Positions 1-6,565 of a stretch of 7,644 bases of DNA are shown here, piece after piece. A program made the position numbers and the translations under genes. Below the pieces are notes generated by a model. That model worked only from the letters and a program-made list of their open reading frames with translations, did not search any database and was not told the DNA's origin. This stretch comes from Bacteroidia bacterium (lineage in GTDB: Bacteria; Bacteroidota; Bacteroidia; Bacteroidales; Azobacteroidaceae), in assembly GCA_025996895.1 (NCBI GenBank), contig BNTW01000107.1, forward strand, positions 1 to 7,644, read 5' to 3'. Every line of letters starts with the position of its first letter. Within the stretch, counting starts at the first letter, position 1.

Positions 1-395
1 AGGAAGGAAAGTTTACAAAAGAGACATTATTTGAATTTATTAATGTTAAAGTATTGCCACATAATATTGTTGATTTATCTGCGAATAATTATTCTCCAGA
101 GATTATAAAGTCAATCAGTGAATTTGTGACCAGAGAGCTGTCTGTCAAGAAAGATAGTTTTTTACTTGTTCATTATAGCATACTTGAGCGTATGTATAAA
201 ACTAAAAAAGAAATAGATGATGTATTAAGTAAATGGTCAAATGATACAAGAGTAGTTGTAACTTCAGGTAGAGGTAAGCCTGCTCAATTATCGACTAAAG
301 TATGTTTTATACATTTATCTCCAATATTGAATGTGTTTACACAATATAGAAGTAAATACGCAATAAATTATTTACTTAGTAGTGCAAGAAAATAA
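1..395 (+). CDS. 3' end of an unidentified protein (5' truncated by window edge)
   Basis: The reading frame is open from base 3 to the TAA at 393-395, so this is the last ~130 residues of a longer protein. A TTG at 54 is probably just an internal Leu codon. I do not recognise the family with certainty. Visible segments are a hydrophobic strand followed by helix, FLLVHYSILERMY, then a basic VVVTSGRGKPAQL strand-turn, and a C-terminal amphipathic stretch ending YLLSSARK. No signal peptide or membrane segment is visible in this part. It lies 26 nt upstream of the next gene on the same strand, so it is probably co-transcribed with the three genes that follow. Because the cassette includes receiver domains, the missing N-terminal part could be a sensor or ATPase such as a histidine kinase-like protein. 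That is inference only, since no kinase motif is inside the window. Confidence 0.75.
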   Translation, partial: EGKFTKETLFEFINVKVLPHNIVDLSANNYSPEIIKSISEFVTRELSVKKDSFLLVHYSILERMYKTKKEIDDVLSKWSNDTRVVVTSGRGKPAQLSTKVCFIHLSPILNVFTQYRSKYAINYLLSSARK

Positions 396-421
396 ATAAT
401 CACAAAATAAAGCAAATAAAA

Positions 422-1012
422 ATGGATTTGAATTCAATAATTATAATTTCAGGTGCAATTTCAGCATTATTTTCATCTATTGTTGCTCTGATAGATTTTC
501 GTATTAGGAGAAAATATCAACATTCTTTAGATAAGAAAATGAAAGACTATCAAGCCAATTTAAAGAATAATTTTGCAAAATATAAGTTGTCTTTGGATAA
601 AGAAATGGAAGAATTCAAAGATACAATAAAACAAAAAAGTCAATTACACCAAGAACAATTGGAAATATATAATAAATTCATAGGCATTGTGTATTATGCA
701 AAAATTGATATTGAAAAAATTGTAACTCAATTAGAGTCAAAAACTTTAGATAAAAAGAAAAAAGAATCCACCGTGCTTCAGTTAAGTAACTATAGCAAGG
801 GTATTACAGATATTTTTAGTAACCAGCTAAAAATAAAGCCAGATATTTTTAAAGAAATTCATCCGATAAGGAAACTTTTGGCTAAAATTGTAAATGAAAT
901 AGAAGCCATAGATGAATCAACTGCTTCCAAAATAAAATCTATGAATGACGAATTGGTTGAGTTGTTTAATTCTTCGATAAAGTCAATGTCTGATGCTCTA
1001 AAATTAAATTGA
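422..1012 (+). CDS. Single-pass membrane protein with cytoplasmic coiled coil, unknown function
   Basis: This 196-residue protein starts at the ATG at 422 after an A-rich, SD-less leader. Residues about 5-25 (IIIISGAISALFSSIVALI) form one hydrophobic helix followed at once by FRIRRKYQ. The positive-inside rule therefore predicts a short outside N-terminus and a cytoplasmic C-terminal body. Residues ~32-85 are Lys/Glu/Gln-rich with heptad-like spacing, consistent with a coiled coil, and the rest (86-196) is predicted helical and Lys-rich. I recognise no enzymatic motif. The gene sits 26 nt after the upstream stop and ends 2 nt before the likely start of the next gene, so it belongs to the same operon. 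It could be a membrane-anchored adaptor, sensor or effector for the receiver protein downstream; this is inferred from context only. Confidence 0.8.
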   Translation: MDLNSIIIISGAISALFSSIVALIDFRIRRKYQHSLDKKMKDYQANLKNNFAKYKLSLDKEMEEFKDTIKQKSQLHQEQLEIYNKFIGIVYYAKIDIEKIVTQLESKTLDKKKKESTVLQLSNYSKGITDIFSNQLKIKPDIFKEIHPIRKLLAKIVNEIEAIDESTASKIKSMNDELVELFNSSIKSMSDALKLN

Positions 1013-1014
1013 AA

Positions 1015-1521
1015 ATGAAAAAGATAATTGTTTTTACAAAAAAGAGTTCTCTGAATTTAGGGTTTGATGATTTTGCAAACAAGAGACCTGACATTGAAGT
1101 ATTAAAGAAAGGAAGCTCAATTAATCTTATCCTTTTTAATGAGGGAAAATCAGGGTTTGAACCGGTTAATGATTTCGTGAAAGATGGATTGTATCTAATG
1201 TATGATAATATTTCTGAAGATGATTTTAATTCAATGATAAATGGTTATGATAAAACTGTATTTTATATATTAAGACATAGTAACCCGGAATTTTCATTAT
1301 CTGATTTTCAGAATGTTGCTGAAGGACAGCATGAAAATTATGGTAAGTATTATCCAAATTTGATAGAAATTTTGAGAGATAATAAACCTAATAAAGCAAA
1401 ACGCTTTTTTGACTCCGTTTTTACCTTTGATGCTAAAAAAGAAGCTTTGACGAATGCTATTCATGAGGCAAACAATGCAGACGAGATTGAGAAATTAAAG
1501 AAAGAACGGAATAATATTTGA
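1015..1521 (+). CDS. Hypothetical 168-residue cytoplasmic protein
   Basis: I chose the ATG at 1015 (MKKIIVFTKK) rather than the in-frame TTG at 1009, which overlaps the upstream stop. With this start the gap to the previous gene is 2 nt, suggesting translational coupling. I do not recognise the family. The N-terminal ~60 residues look alpha/beta, with strands at KKIIVFT and INLILFNE. Residues 82-91 carry VFYILRHSNP and residues 105-114 carry QHENYGKYYP. These two His-containing segments are the most motif-like parts and are candidates for metal binding, catalysis or phospho-acceptance. The last ~35 residues are Lys/Glu-rich and helical. There is no signal peptide or membrane segment. Its position between a membrane protein and a double-receiver protein makes a role in the same pathway likely; a histidine phosphotransfer role is possible, but the typical four-helix HPt pattern is not evident. 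Confidence 0.75.
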   Translation: MKKIIVFTKKSSLNLGFDDFANKRPDIEVLKKGSSINLILFNEGKSGFEPVNDFVKDGLYLMYDNISEDDFNSMINGYDKTVFYILRHSNPEFSLSDFQNVAEGQHENYGKYYPNLIEILRDNKPNKAKRFFDSVFTFDAKKEALTNAIHEANNADEIEKLKKERNNI

Positions 1522-1546
1522 TTAGCGAAGAGTAATATACTTTTAA

Positions 1547-3574
1547 ATGGCAAACCTATTAATTATATGGGACAATAACAGAGAATATGTAGAAGAACAA
1601 CTCTGTTGGGATTTCGGGGCATCGTTTCCGAATGATGCTGTTTTTTCTTTTGACGAATTAAAAAATAATAAATTCATTTCGGAAAAAGAGGCAATAATAG
1701 TTTTGCTTGATACCAACATTGATGAACATAGAAGAACCGAGTTTTATGGATTAGACATCATTAAATATTTGAGGAAAGAAGTGCGATTCAAGGGATTAAT
1801 AATTGCCTATTCATCGTATGAAGAAAAGCATTTCAAAGAGATGAAAAACGCAGAAATACTTTTCACTTCGGGTATTAGGTTAAAGGAATTTACAAAAAAA
1901 GAATTGGATACGGATGAGATTGAACAATTAATTCGGAGTGTACCCAAGTTAAGCGATGACCTTTTAGATGATATTATATTCAGTACATTTGACAGCAAAG
2001 GGCGAATTCACGAATATCTGCATAATTTAAAGAACGATTTAAATGTGGTGGATGTAGATGGCGTACTGGTATCCATTGTAACAACAGAACAACTTATTCT
2101 TGAGAAATACAAAAAACTTTTGCAGAGGGAAATAGACCCGCAAAAAATAATTGATTTCAACAACACATTTGATTTCCTGACAAGAGAAATAGAAACCGAT
2201 ATAAAAAACGCTTGGGCTAAAAAGAGTGAAACCGAAATCTTCACATATACCAATGCCGGAAGTCAAATATCCAAGTTTTCTAATCAGATAGCAGAGCTTA
2301 CTCCGGTTTCAAATGATGATTCGGAACATTTGGAAGAAGAAAAAGGTAATTGGGAGGTTTTATTTCTTGATGATAAACAAGATGTTCGGGAAATAGTTTG
2401 CAATTTTTTCAAAGAAAAGAATGTAATTTGTCATCTTGCAGCAACCGAAGAAGAAGCCTATCAAAAATTGAAAGAAAACAGCCCTAAAATATCCTTATTC
2501 CTTACTGATATTCGTTTGCTTGATGAAAATGAACATTGGACGGACAGACAAGGCTATGACATAATTGAACAAGTGCATCAGACAAATGATTATCCATTAG
2601 TTTATTCCGTACTTACAAGTAAAAAAGGAACTATCAATAAAATGGTACAAAAGAAAAGGTCGTATGAAATTCTTTGGTTTACGAAAGAAGATGTGATAAA
2701 CAATTCACATTCATTCAGTCTGTTTTTTGATATGATAAAAAAGTATGCTGAAGATAATTACAACAGCAATACTGTTTTTCAACCTGAATATACTTATTGG
2801 AATGAGTCATACAAAGGACATTATGCTTTTCCGTTAAAAGCATATTATCGCTATCACAAAGAAAGTCGGGATTATCCAATTGAAGAAAGTATTCTTAATA
2901 AGAAAACATTAGAGTGGATTCAAGGCAATGGAGTTAAACCTGATTGGATGAATAAACTTTTAAAAGAGTTTATCTATGAATCCGAAATAATAAAATTTAG
3001 AGAAACGAAGCTATTGGGCAGAAGAGTAGCCCTTGCACTTGCGGCTGAAAATCAAGGAGTAAAAGGGATTGTCGTGTATAATATTATGACTGGAAATGAC
3101 AAAACAGATATTGATAGCTCTGTTAAAGTATTCTTTTCAAAATTTGCTCTTTCATCCAATCTTGATAAAATGATTAATCAGGCGAAAGATTATTTTAAAG
3201 GCGAAAGTCCAAGTCCCGGAATACTTTATGAGGAATATGGATTTCTTAAAACAGAATATTTCGAAGAGTTATTTTTGGATACCTACAATTTAGATGGCGA
3301 GAGGTCTTTATTTCTAAAGTTTGTTTCCATTATTGAGAAGGCTTTTGAAGAATTGAAAATAGCTGTTCCCTATATCCTAAATAAGATAAAGACAATCCTT
3401 GAAGAAGACGGTACACCCAGCATTGAAAGATTAAATACATTTGCTTCTTTCTTGAAAGAAACGAATGAAACCTATAATTTATCAAAAGCAAAAGCGATAA
3501 AGAATTTGCCTATTGACGAATTCCAAAACGAACGAATTAGAATATTTCTTCGACAAGCCGATTTAGCTGAATAG
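1547..3574 (+). CDS. Double receiver-domain signalling protein with novel C-terminal region
   Basis: This 675-residue protein starts at the ATG at 1547, 25 nt after the preceding stop. Residues ~3-112 resemble a degenerate receiver (REC) fold: LLIIWDN (Asp9), the strand AIIVLLDTN with a candidate acceptor Asp55, and AYSS near 87-90. The usual beta-5 Lys is replaced in ILFTSG. Residues ~140-255 form a helical linker. Residues ~268-400 are a second REC domain with all key positions: Asp275/Asp276 (VLFLDDK), acceptor Asp321 (LFLTDIRL), Thr357/Ser358 (VLTSKK) and Lys380 (LWFTKED). Residues ~410-675 match no output domain I know; no helix-turn-helix, GGDEF or nuclease motif is visible. Response regulators accept phosphate from histidine kinases on the conserved Asp. 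Here the output is unknown, so this may be a phosphorelay hub rather than a transcription factor. It is the last gene before a terminator. Confidence 0.8.
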   Translation: MANLLIIWDNNREYVEEQLCWDFGASFPNDAVFSFDELKNNKFISEKEAIIVLLDTNIDEHRRTEFYGLDIIKYLRKEVRFKGLIIAYSSYEEKHFKEMKNAEILFTSGIRLKEFTKKELDTDEIEQLIRSVPKLSDDLLDDIIFSTFDSKGRIHEYLHNLKNDLNVVDVDGVLVSIVTTEQLILEKYKKLLQREIDPQKIIDFNNTFDFLTREIETDIKNAWAKKSETEIFTYTNAGSQISKFSNQIAELTPVSNDDSEHLEEEKGNWEVLFLDDKQDVREIVCNFFKEKNVICHLAATEEEAYQKLKENSPKISLFLTDIRLLDENEHWTDRQGYDIIEQVHQTNDYPLVYSVLTSKKGTINKMVQKKRSYEILWFTKEDVINNSHSFSLFFDMIKKYAEDNYNSNTVFQPEYTYWNESYKGHYAFPLKAYYRYHKESRDYPIEESILNKKTLEWIQGNGVKPDWMNKLLKEFIYESEIIKFRETKLLGRRVALALAAENQGVKGIVVYNIMTGNDKTDIDSSVKVFFSKFALSSNLDKMINQAKDYFKGESPSPGILYEEYGFLKTEYFEELFLDTYNLDGERSLFLKFVSIIEKAFEELKIAVPYILNKIKTILEEDGTPSIERLNTFASFLKETNETYNLSKAKAIKNLPIDEFQNERIRIFLRQADLAE

Positions 3575-3603
3575 TATTTCTCTCATATCATACAATATAA
3601 AAT

Positions 3604-3638
3604 GCCGATTTCATTGAATGGAGTCGGCTTTGTTTTTT
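3604..3638 (+). terminator. Intrinsic terminator of the signalling cassette
   Basis: GCCGA at 3604-3608 pairs with TCGGC at 3624-3628, and a small CATT/AATG stem lies inside the loop. A T-rich run TTTGTTTTTT follows directly (3629-3638). It lies 30 nt after the stop of the double-receiver gene and ends before the promoter of the next operon, so it separates the two transcription units. Confidence 0.75.
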
Positions 3639-3646
3639 CATACAAC

Positions 3647-3675
3647 GTTGGATAACTTGTGTAGAGTTAATTTTG
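3647..3675 (+). promoter_or_regulatory. Bacteroidota-type promoter for the PLP enzyme operon
   Basis: TAATTTTG at 3668-3675 fits the Bacteroidota -7 consensus TAnnTTTG exactly. GTTG at 3647-3650 is a partial match to the -33 TTTG, with a 17-nt gap, slightly short of the usual spacing. It lies 48 nt upstream of the ATG at 3724. An 8-bp palindrome CAACGTTG (3643-3650) overlaps the -33 box and could be an operator half, but this is weak evidence. Position just after a terminator supports the call. Confidence 0.55.
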
Positions 3676-3713
3676 TATTATAAATCAATCACAAATACAA
3701 ATCATTTAAAAAC

Positions 3714-3718
3714 GGAGG
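3714..3718 (+). promoter_or_regulatory. Strong Shine-Dalgarno deciding the PLP enzyme start
   Basis: GGAGG within AACGGAGGTC sits 5 nt upstream of ATG 3724. This picks that ATG over the in-frame TTG at 3673, which overlaps the predicted -7 box. The other genes in the window have A/T-rich leaders without such a site, as is common in Bacteroidota, so this gene is unusual in its initiation signal. Confidence 0.8.
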
Positions 3719-3723
3719 TCAAA

Positions 3724-4689
3724 ATGGAAACAATTACAAAAAGTAAAAAAGAAAGTTCAGCATTGATTTATAATGTACAGAACCTCTCTTTCCAACACAA
3801 TACGCCATTTGCGCAATTGGATTTACCTGCTTCTTACGCAAAGGTGTATGTGAAACTGGAAAAATACAATATGGGAGGTAGTATCAAAGCAAAGGCTGCC
3901 GAAATGATGATTAAGCAAGCCGAAAAGGATAATCTGCTAAAACCCTTTTCGGGACAAACTATTGTTGAATGTTCCGGTGGCAATATGGGGTTGGGATTAA
4001 CTCTGATTGCAGCACAACGAGGCTATAAAGTTCAATTAGCTATCCCTGATAATTATAGCATAACAAAAAGGGAAATATTAAAAATGCTTGGAGCAGATGT
4101 TTGTTTATCTGACCATACGCAGGGAAATGATTCTCATTTCATATTGGCGCGTAAATTAGCTAATGAAACCCCTGATGCCTATTTTATCAGTCAATTGGAA
4201 AATCCGGCAAATGTGGAGGCTCATTATTGTTATACAGGAAAAGAAATCGTTAATGCGATTGGACAAATAGACTGTTTTGTCGCAGGTATCGGTTCGGGTG
4301 GAACGATTTCCGGTGTTGGCAAGCGGATTAAAGAAACATTCCCGAAAGCAAAAATCATAGGGATACAACCCGAAGGTTGTGATACGCTCAATGGTAAAGC
4401 CGTTGAACACAAAATTCACGGTATTGCAATCGATATGCTTCCTCCTATCCTGAACAAAGCGATAATTGACGATATGTACACAATTACATTTCAAGAAGTA
4501 ATGGATTGCGCTTCACATATTGCTAAAACACACGGATTGTTTTTAGGCATTTCTTCCTATGCCAATATCGCTACGGCAATATATTTTGCTAAGAAGTTGG
4601 GAAAGAATAAAACAATCGTAACAGTCGCTCCTGACAGCGGAGAGGCTTATATTGAAACTTACATAAATTACTCTATTAATAACAATTAA
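3724..4689 (+). CDS. Cysteine synthase-family PLP-dependent enzyme with altered substrate loop
   Basis: This 321-residue fold-type II PLP enzyme is close to the usual CysK/CysM length. The start at 3724 is set by the GGAGG site. Lys55 in YNMGGSIKAKAA aligns with the PLP-binding lysine of the GSVKDR motif. GIGSGGT (188-194) is the phosphate-binding loop, QLENPAN (157-163) and YTGKEI are family segments, and APDSGE (302-307) carries the Ser that contacts the pyridine nitrogen. The family replaces the leaving group of an O-activated serine (O-acetyl- or O-phosphoserine) by beta-substitution. The substrate loop is ECSGGNMG (82-89) instead of the TSGNTG of classical O-acetylserine sulfhydrylases, so the nucleophile or carboxylate binding may differ. 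It leads a three-gene operon with tRNA-editing and serine acetyltransferase genes. It could be a cysteine synthase, or an SbnA-like or other beta-substituted alanine synthase; the family is sure, the product is not. Bases 4286-4362 recur inverted at the window end. Confidence 0.9.
   Translation: METITKSKKESSALIYNVQNLSFQHNTPFAQLDLPASYAKVYVKLEKYNMGGSIKAKAAEMMIKQAEKDNLLKPFSGQTIVECSGGNMGLGLTLIAAQRGYKVQLAIPDNYSITKREILKMLGADVCLSDHTQGNDSHFILARKLANETPDAYFISQLENPANVEAHYCYTGKEIVNAIGQIDCFVAGIGSGGTISGVGKRIKETFPKAKIIGIQPEGCDTLNGKAVEHKIHGIAIDMLPPILNKAIIDDMYTITFQEVMDCASHIAKTHGLFLGISSYANIATAIYFAKKLGKNKTIVTVAPDSGEAYIETYINYSINNN
4286..4362 (+). repeat. 77-bp perfect inverted repeat, internal copy (inside the PLP enzyme gene)
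   Basis: These bases encode the phosphate-loop region of the PLP enzyme (codons for GIGSGGT through KAKIIG). They are identical, base for base, to the reverse complement of 7568-7644. The match stops at 4363 (A here, G in the other copy). Whether it extends leftward cannot be seen because the other copy runs off the window end. Confidence 0.97.
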
Positions 4690-4701
4690 AATTTAAGCAT
4701 T

Positions 4702-5454
4702 ATGACAAACAAGATTTATTACGCGAATCAGTATCTCGCACAAACAGAAGCCATTGTTACAGCGATAATGGAAAATAATGGGATTATCTTGAACCAAACC
4801 ATTGCATTCCCTGAATCCGGTGGTCAGGAATCGGACTGCGGTACTTTAATGTACTGTGTAAATGGACAACAACGCTCTGTTGAATTTAAAAATGTTCGAC
4901 AAGTAAATGGACGACTTATCTATTTGGAAAACTTCCCTGTTATACCTGTGGAAACAGATATTCTCCATTTCTTGGAAATGGAGAATACCGACCTCTGTGT
5001 TGGAATGAAAGTACAGGTAGGGATTGATGTTCAGCGGCGAGAACGGCTAACCGTATCCCATACTGCTACTCACATCGGTCTAATGGCAATAGAAAACTTA
5101 TATCCAAAATTATATGATGCCATAAGAGGTTGTCATATAAAAGAGGATTCTTCACGACTTGATTTCGCCATCGAATCGAAGATTACTGATGACGAACTTA
5201 TTCCAATTCAGGAATATGCAAACGAACTCGTAAGCAAGGATTATCCGATAACAATGTATGCCCATAGCGAAGAACCCGAAGCAAGGTATTGGCAATGTTT
5301 GGATAAAGTATATCCTTGTGGTGGCACTCATTTACTTTCGACCAAAAACATTGGACGAATGGAAATACGAAAAAAGAACTTGGGGAAAGGCACTCAACGC
5401 ATAATATTCAGTTTCCCTGAGGCAGTAATAGATGTAGGCAAGTATCACACTTAA
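4702..5454 (+). CDS. alaX: AlaX-type alanyl-tRNA editing protein (trans-acting aminoacyl-tRNA deacylase)
   Basis: This 250-residue protein resembles the editing half of alanyl-tRNA synthetase without the catalytic aminoacylation domain. AFPESGGQESDCGTL (35-49) matches the glycine-rich editing-domain entry motif. The zinc site is complete: HTATH at 120-124 (HxxxH) and CGGTH at 206-210 (CxxxH). Such proteins hydrolyse Ser- or Gly-tRNA(Ala) in the cytoplasm. Length fits the medium or long AlaX classes; there is no C-Ala-like coiled coil. It starts 12 nt after the PLP enzyme stop and has an A/T-rich leader without SD. Placement between a PLP beta-substitution enzyme and a serine acetyltransferase is suggestive: it may protect translation from serine analogues or the operon's own product. 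The family call is firm; the specificity in this operon is inferred. Confidence 0.9.
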   Translation: MTNKIYYANQYLAQTEAIVTAIMENNGIILNQTIAFPESGGQESDCGTLMYCVNGQQRSVEFKNVRQVNGRLIYLENFPVIPVETDILHFLEMENTDLCVGMKVQVGIDVQRRERLTVSHTATHIGLMAIENLYPKLYDAIRGCHIKEDSSRLDFAIESKITDDELIPIQEYANELVSKDYPITMYAHSEEPEARYWQCLDKVYPCGGTHLLSTKNIGRMEIRKKNLGKGTQRIIFSFPEAVIDVGKYHT

Positions 5455-5466
5455 AAATTTACAATT

Positions 5467-6405
5467 ATGATGTACCTTTATGATAAAATAAAAAATGATG
5501 TCAAAACGCTTTTATTGCGGTGTAATCTTCCTCTAAAATATGCTCACAGCATTACGGAAGAATCTATTGACAACTTAGTTCTCACTATTTATGGTGATGT
5601 TATTGCGTATGCTCACAAAGACCCAGCAAAACACGGTTCTGAGGATATAGTTTATCACAATACAATGAGTTTCAGTGCTGTTTTCCATTACCGTATTGCC
5701 AATTTTTTGTACTATCTCGACAACAGTAATATCTATCCAACACAACTGAAAGCGATAGCGGAAGATTTGTCCAACATAGGCAAACGATTGTCGGGGATTG
5801 AAATTCATCCTGCTGCAAGGATTGGAACTAATTTTGTTATAGACCACGGTGCTGGTACAGTTATTGGCGAAACGGCTATTGTCGGCAATGATTGCTATTT
5901 TTTACAAGGGATAGTGCTTGGTGCGAGAGGAATCGCAAACAACCCGAATGGGAAGCGACACCCTACTATCGGAAATAATGTTGAAATTGGAGCATTTGTT
6001 AAGATATTAGGAGATATTAATGTTGGCGATAATGTCAAGATTTCTCCTAATAGCATCATAACAAATGATATACCATCCAATAGTATTGTTCGCATAGTAA
6101 ATCAGTATCAAACACTTAAATATGCGCAGTCCGTAGTGTCGGAAATTAGTGCCATAGTTCCAGATAAAAAAGGATTACTGGTTTTTGGAAAATATTTTTC
6201 GTATTCTGTTTCGTGCTATTTTTGGATAAATGAAAGTACATACGATATGGATTACGAGATAATAAACGATAATATCATGTTGCTACAATATCCTGTAATT
6301 CAGAAAGAAGAAAAAATATCCCAAACGGCGATTCTTTTCAAACAGAATGATTATCTAATTTCTGCTATATTTGGAATACATAATTTGCTGCCTGTGCTAA
6401 ATTGA
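5467..6405 (+). CDS. cysE: Serine O-acetyltransferase with C-terminal extension
   Basis: This 312-residue protein starts at ATG 5467 (a second ATG follows immediately), 12 nt after the alaX stop. Residues ~1-110 are the helical N-terminal domain. Residues ~111-205 are the left-handed beta-helix of hexapeptide repeats (IHPAARIGTNFVIDHG, TVIGETAIVGND, GKRHPTIGNNVEIG, ISPNSIITND). The catalytic Asp126-His127 pair (IDHG) and His165 of GKRHP are present, matching the serine acetyltransferase active site. The enzyme makes O-acetylserine from serine and acetyl-CoA, the expected substrate of the PLP enzyme two genes upstream. Residues ~215-312 form an extra tail, alpha/beta in appearance and rich in aromatic residues, which ordinary CysE proteins lack. 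The protein ends PVLN, not in the terminal Ile that normally docks into the CysK active site. The classical CysE-CysK complex may therefore not form. The acetyltransferase family is sure; substrate is likely serine. Confidence 0.88.
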   Translation: MMYLYDKIKNDVKTLLLRCNLPLKYAHSITEESIDNLVLTIYGDVIAYAHKDPAKHGSEDIVYHNTMSFSAVFHYRIANFLYYLDNSNIYPTQLKAIAEDLSNIGKRLSGIEIHPAARIGTNFVIDHGAGTVIGETAIVGNDCYFLQGIVLGARGIANNPNGKRHPTIGNNVEIGAFVKILGDINVGDNVKISPNSIITNDIPSNSIVRIVNQYQTLKYAQSVVSEISAIVPDKKGLLVFGKYFSYSVSCYFWINESTYDMDYEIINDNIMLLQYPVIQKEEKISQTAILFKQNDYLISAIFGIHNLLPVLN

Positions 6406-6415
6406 TTATGTTGTT

Positions 6416-6454
6416 ACCATAGAAAGAGTGATTTTGCTCTTTCTATGGTTTTTT
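6416..6454 (+). terminator. Intrinsic terminator of the PLP enzyme/alaX/acetyltransferase operon
   Basis: A perfect 13-bp stem (ACCATAGAAAGAG, 6416-6428, with its complement 6437-6449) encloses an 8-nt loop TGATTTTG. TTTTTT runs from 6449 to 6454. It begins 11 nt after the acetyltransferase stop. No A-run precedes the left arm, so it is expected to act mainly on + strand transcription. Confidence 0.92.
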
Positions 6455-6464
6455 GTATTGTCTG

Positions 6465-6493
6465 TGCAAAACGGTTTATCAAGCCGTTGTGCA
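6465..6493. repeat. Imperfect palindrome in the convergent intergenic gap
   Basis: TGCAAAACGG (6465-6474) and CCGTTGTGCA (6484-6493) are inverted with one mismatch around a 9-nt loop. It lies just after the + strand terminator and 73 nt beyond the stop of the minus-strand gene. No T-run follows on the minus strand, so it is not a textbook terminator for that gene. It could be an mRNA 3'-end stem or a protein-binding site; GTGCAAA also occurs twice as a direct repeat here (6464-6470 and 6489-6495). Confidence 0.5.
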
Positions 6494-6565
6494 AACTTGC
6501 AATACGTTTTTTAGAGTACTTTTTGAAAATAATTTCATGTGATTTGTAGAGAATAGTGTTTTATA

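Larger units (their letters stand above)
3575..3723. other. Intergenic spacer between the two operons
   Basis: This 149-nt gap holds, in order, the terminator of the signalling cassette, an 8-bp palindrome, a Bacteroidota-type promoter, a ~48-nt leader and a strong SD. No further gene or RNA structure is seen. Confidence 0.7.

Noticed and set aside
54..56. TTG as start of the first gene
   Set aside because: The frame is open upstream to the window edge and no initiation signal precedes the TTG; the gene is better read as 5' truncated.
1807..2266. Minus-strand ORFs opposite the double-receiver gene
   Set aside because: They are antisense shadows of a clearly coding + strand gene with recognisable REC motifs, and show no domain of their own.
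3673..3675. TTG start for the PLP enzyme, adding 17 residues
   Set aside because: It overlaps the predicted -7 promoter box, and ATG 3724 has an ideal GGAGG site 5 nt upstream.
4156..4494. Minus-strand ORFs opposite the PLP enzyme gene
   Set aside because: They lie inside a gene with firm family motifs and have low-complexity, Cys/Phe-rich translations typical of shadows.
5575..6095. Minus-strand ORFs opposite the acetyltransferase gene
   Set aside because: Antisense shadows of a gene with intact hexapeptide repeats and catalytic residues.
6464..6510. CTnDOT-like attachment core (GTAnnTTTGC) near the GCAAA repeats
   Set aside because: GCAAACTTGC and GCAATAC are present, but not the required GCAAAnnTAC; no integrase gene is in the window.
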